The position numbers and the translations under genes are program-made. Shown in pieces: positions 58,659 to 64,000 of a stretch of DNA of 64,000 bases. The notes under the pieces were generated by a model. It saw only the letters and a list, made by a program, of their open reading frames with translations. It searched no databases and was not told where the DNA came from. This DNA comes from Deltaproteobacteria bacterium (GTDB lineage: Bacteria; Myxococcota_A; UBA796; SXON01), in contig CANLGL010000001.1 in assembly GCA_947490345.1 (NCBI GenBank), positions 81,399 to 145,398 of the forward strand. Reading direction: 5' to 3'. How positions within the stretch are numbered: the stretch's first letter is position 1; every line of letters starts with the position of its first letter.

Positions 58659-59675
58659 ATGCGCAACGTTCTCGCCACGCTCGTGCTCGTCAGCTGCTCT
58701 GACTACGATCTCGCTGCCGAGAACGACGTCACCAAGATTCCTCCCGGCAAGCAGGGCGACCACGATCCCGGCGCCGACACGTCCGACGATACCGACAGCG
58801 CGTCGACCGACACAGGCGGCGGCGAAATCCCCGATACGGACGTTCCTGAAGGCAAAATCGACGTGGTGTTGATCATCGATGGGGCCTATTGGTACGACTG
58901 CTACCACGCCGACCTTGCGCTCAACACCGCGGCGCTCATTGACGCGCTCTTCGACAGCGGGGCAGATGTTGGCATCGCAATCGCAAGCTTTGACGACTAT
59001 TATGTCGACGGTGAGTGGTACACGGCCTGGGACGGGCACCCCTACACGCTCCACACCCAACTCACGACCGATCGGTCACGCCTGCATTCGGCTGCAGCCG
59101 GACTGTCGTTGGAGTGGGGAGGGGACGGCCCGGGGGACGGGTACGAGGCGCTTCTGCAAGCGGCGGCGGGCCAGGGGTACGACCAGGACTGCGACCAGAA
59201 AAACGACGCGGCTACGGACATCGCGCCCTTCCGCAAGTCAGGCGGGGACGCCTTTTCAGGCAACGTCGGCGGGATGTACGACAGCTCGGTTTCAGGGACC
59301 GGAGACGAGGGTGGCATCGGTCTGCGCGCCAACAGCAAGCGCATCTTCGCGCTCATCACCGAAAATGGCCTGCGCGAGTCGAAGTACGGCGATCCGATGC
59401 CCAAGAATCCGTGCCCGGATGGTGCCGACAAGAGCGATGCGGTCGGCGCTCTCCAAGCCGTCGATGCACGATTCTTGGGGGTCAACGCCTACGAGTTCTG
59501 GGATGAGGACGACAAGCCACAAGAGCAACTTGAGGCGCTGGCCACGACATTGGGCAGCAAGATCGACAAGGACGGGGACGGCAAGAAGGACGATCTGGCG
59601 GTGTTTGGCCAGGACTGGAACTGGCCGGCCACGGCGGTTTTGGTCGACGCCATCTGGCAGCTCGCGGAGAAGTAG
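58659..59675 (+). CDS. Surface lipoprotein with a von-Willebrand-A-like domain
   Basis: 338 residues from ATG 58659: MRNVLATLVLVSC (lipobox LVSC, Cys13), then an Asp/Thr/Gly linker. From about 68: KIDVVLIIDGAYWYDCYHAD, DSGADVGIAIASFDDYYVDG, SRLHSAAAGLSLEWGGDGPGDGYEALLQAA. This is the vWA layout, but the MIDAS DxSxS is replaced by DGAYWYD. An EF-like DKDGDGKKDD sits near the end. TTAGC at 58645 lies 10 bp upstream. A surface role is inferred. Confidence 0.72.
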   Translation: MRNVLATLVLVSCSDYDLAAENDVTKIPPGKQGDHDPGADTSDDTDSASTDTGGGEIPDTDVPEGKIDVVLIIDGAYWYDCYHADLALNTAALIDALFDSGADVGIAIASFDDYYVDGEWYTAWDGHPYTLHTQLTTDRSRLHSAAAGLSLEWGGDGPGDGYEALLQAAAGQGYDQDCDQKNDAATDIAPFRKSGGDAFSGNVGGMYDSSVSGTGDEGGIGLRANSKRIFALITENGLRESKYGDPMPKNPCPDGADKSDAVGALQAVDARFLGVNAYEFWDEDDKPQEQLEALATTLGSKIDKDGDGKKDDLAVFGQDWNWPATAVLVDAIWQLAEK

Positions 59676-60394
59676 TGCTCCGGCGAGTCTTGTGGCTGGT
59701 ACCCCTCGCGCTGGCCTGCCCCCGCCCGGGCTCGCCGCCGCTGACGCTGCCACCGCCACCCGAGGTGCGTGCTCCCCCGCCGCCGCCCTCGGCCGAAGAA
59801 ACGGCGCTCTTCGATGCAATCACCACCGACTACATGCGCGGGGACACCTCCGGCGCGCTTGAAGAAATTCGTGCCTTTGAGGCCAAGTTTCCGCACTCCG
59901 TGGCGAAGCCTATGCTCGCCGACTGGGGCGTGTCCCTGGCTCTGGTCGGGCGGCCCGCGCCTCCGCTGTCCGGCGTCCGCTGGTTCGCGACGGCGGGGGA
60001 CTACGCTGACCAGGCGGTGACACTCGTCGCTTTCTTCGAGCCGTGGTGCCCCCATTGCCAGGTTGAACTGCCTCAGTTGGAGCTCGCCCGCCGCGACTTC
60101 GAAGGACGTGGCTTCGGCATCATCGGGCTCACCCAGTTGTCACGCGGTAGCACCGACGCTGACCTGGCCGCCTTTGTCGAAGCCGGCTTCCTCCACTTCC
60201 CGATTGCGGTTGAGGACGGGACGGTGACCGAGGCCTTCGGCGTCACTGGCGTTCCCTTCCTTGTCCTGGTCCAGAACGGGCGAGTGGTCTGGGCGGGCCA
60301 CCCAGAGCTCATTACCCTCGACCTCATCGAAGGACTTGTCGGCGGCGCGCCGCTGCCGTTGCCGCGCGAAGGCCTCCCGACCACCCCACCGTAG
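59675..60394 (+). CDS. TlpA-like thioredoxin lipoprotein
   Basis: 239 residues from GTG 59675, which shares one base with the previous stop. Signal MLRRVLWLVPLALAC (Cys15), a Pro-rich linker, a short helical region (ALFDAITTDYMRGDTSGALE), then a thioredoxin fold: TLVAFFEPWCPHCQVELPQLELARRDF (WCPHC, 124-128), FGIIGLTQLS, and the cis-Pro loop TGVPFLVLVQNG. It is a periplasmic, lipid-anchored thiol-disulfide protein that could serve cytochrome maturation or disulfide exchange in the Cys-rich lipoproteins nearby. Confidence 0.88.
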   Translation: MLRRVLWLVPLALACPRPGSPPLTLPPPPEVRAPPPPPSAEETALFDAITTDYMRGDTSGALEEIRAFEAKFPHSVAKPMLADWGVSLALVGRPAPPLSGVRWFATAGDYADQAVTLVAFFEPWCPHCQVELPQLELARRDFEGRGFGIIGLTQLSRGSTDADLAAFVEAGFLHFPIAVEDGTVTEAFGVTGVPFLVLVQNGRVVWAGHPELITLDLIEGLVGGAPLPLPREGLPTTPP

Positions 60395-60456
60395 CAGAAC
60401 GGTCGCTTGCGGTGGCCGCGAGCCGGAGCTAACGTCCGGCCATCGTCGGGTGCCTC
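60395..60456 (+). promoter_or_regulatory. Short promoter region before the MopE-like gene
   Basis: GCTAACGT (60428-60435) lies 22 bp before the ATG, in line with the GCTAnnGT boxes seen before other plus-strand genes (8315, 28371, 43162, 56847). The flanking AGCCGG and CCGGCC form a small inverted repeat around it. Assigned by position and similarity only. Confidence 0.4.

Positions 60457-64000
<3,544 letters not shown>

Overview
The window is strongly GC-rich and gene-dense, with many ATGA/GTGA stop-start overlaps. It looks chromosomal and comes from a Gram-negative bacterium with an outer membrane (kdsB, lolA, murB, an LptA/OstA-like protein, beta-barrels, a polysaccharide exporter). Several traits point to the Myxococcota / former Deltaproteobacteria: a Hanks-type Ser/Thr kinase with a periplasmic tail, a sigma54-dependent response regulator, an AgmX/PglI-type C-terminal domain, TPR-rich envelope operons with Exb/Tol motors, and Asp-rich cell-surface lipoproteins including a very long MopE-like repeat protein. 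This assignment is inference from gene content; no rRNA is present.

Layout. 1-8.3 kb: end of an unknown gene, rplM-rpsI, a PilT-family protein with a destroyed P-loop, twin small lipoproteins, a Ser/Thr kinase, the rpsP-khpA-rimM-trmD operon on the minus strand, and an acyl-CoA carboxylase subunit. 8.3-16 kb: a beta-helix lipoprotein, kdsB-pyrG, an LptA-like gene, a membrane protein and rpiB. 16.0-17.1 kb is a 1.1-kb decay zone holding a frameshifted gene, an array of a 13-bp motif in both orientations, and an IS3-type transposase scrap. 17.1-22.9 kb: glyA-nrdR-ribD-ribE-ribBA-ribH-nusB. 22.9-30 kb: pabA-like gene, erpA-like gene, tRNA-Phe, a lipoprotein, an NtrC-type regulator overlapping sppA, and dacB.

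30-44 kb is the most interesting part. It is a tightly packed operon of three large TPR/coiled-coil envelope proteins, a 65-aa exported protein, an ExbB/TolQ, two ExbD/TolR, and a protein with an FHA-like start, one membrane span and an AgmX/PglI-type end. A coiled-coil protein, an outer-membrane barrel and a Wza-type OPX protein follow. The order resembles the myxobacterial Glt/Agl gliding and transport machinery. A second ExbB-ExbD-ExbD set lies at 51.8-53.5 kb. 44-51.6 kb: ftsK, lolA, rimO and a membrane pyrophosphatase. 53.5-60.4 kb: lipoproteins, a cyclopropane-synthase-like methyltransferase, murB, a PpiC-type isomerase, a B12-binding radical SAM protein and a thioredoxin lipoprotein. 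60.4-64 kb: the MopE-like protein, running off the right edge.

Across the window I see five copies of an intergenic element of about 130-190 bp. It has two hairpins whose stems differ in sequence between copies but stay paired, which suggests a structured repeat family.
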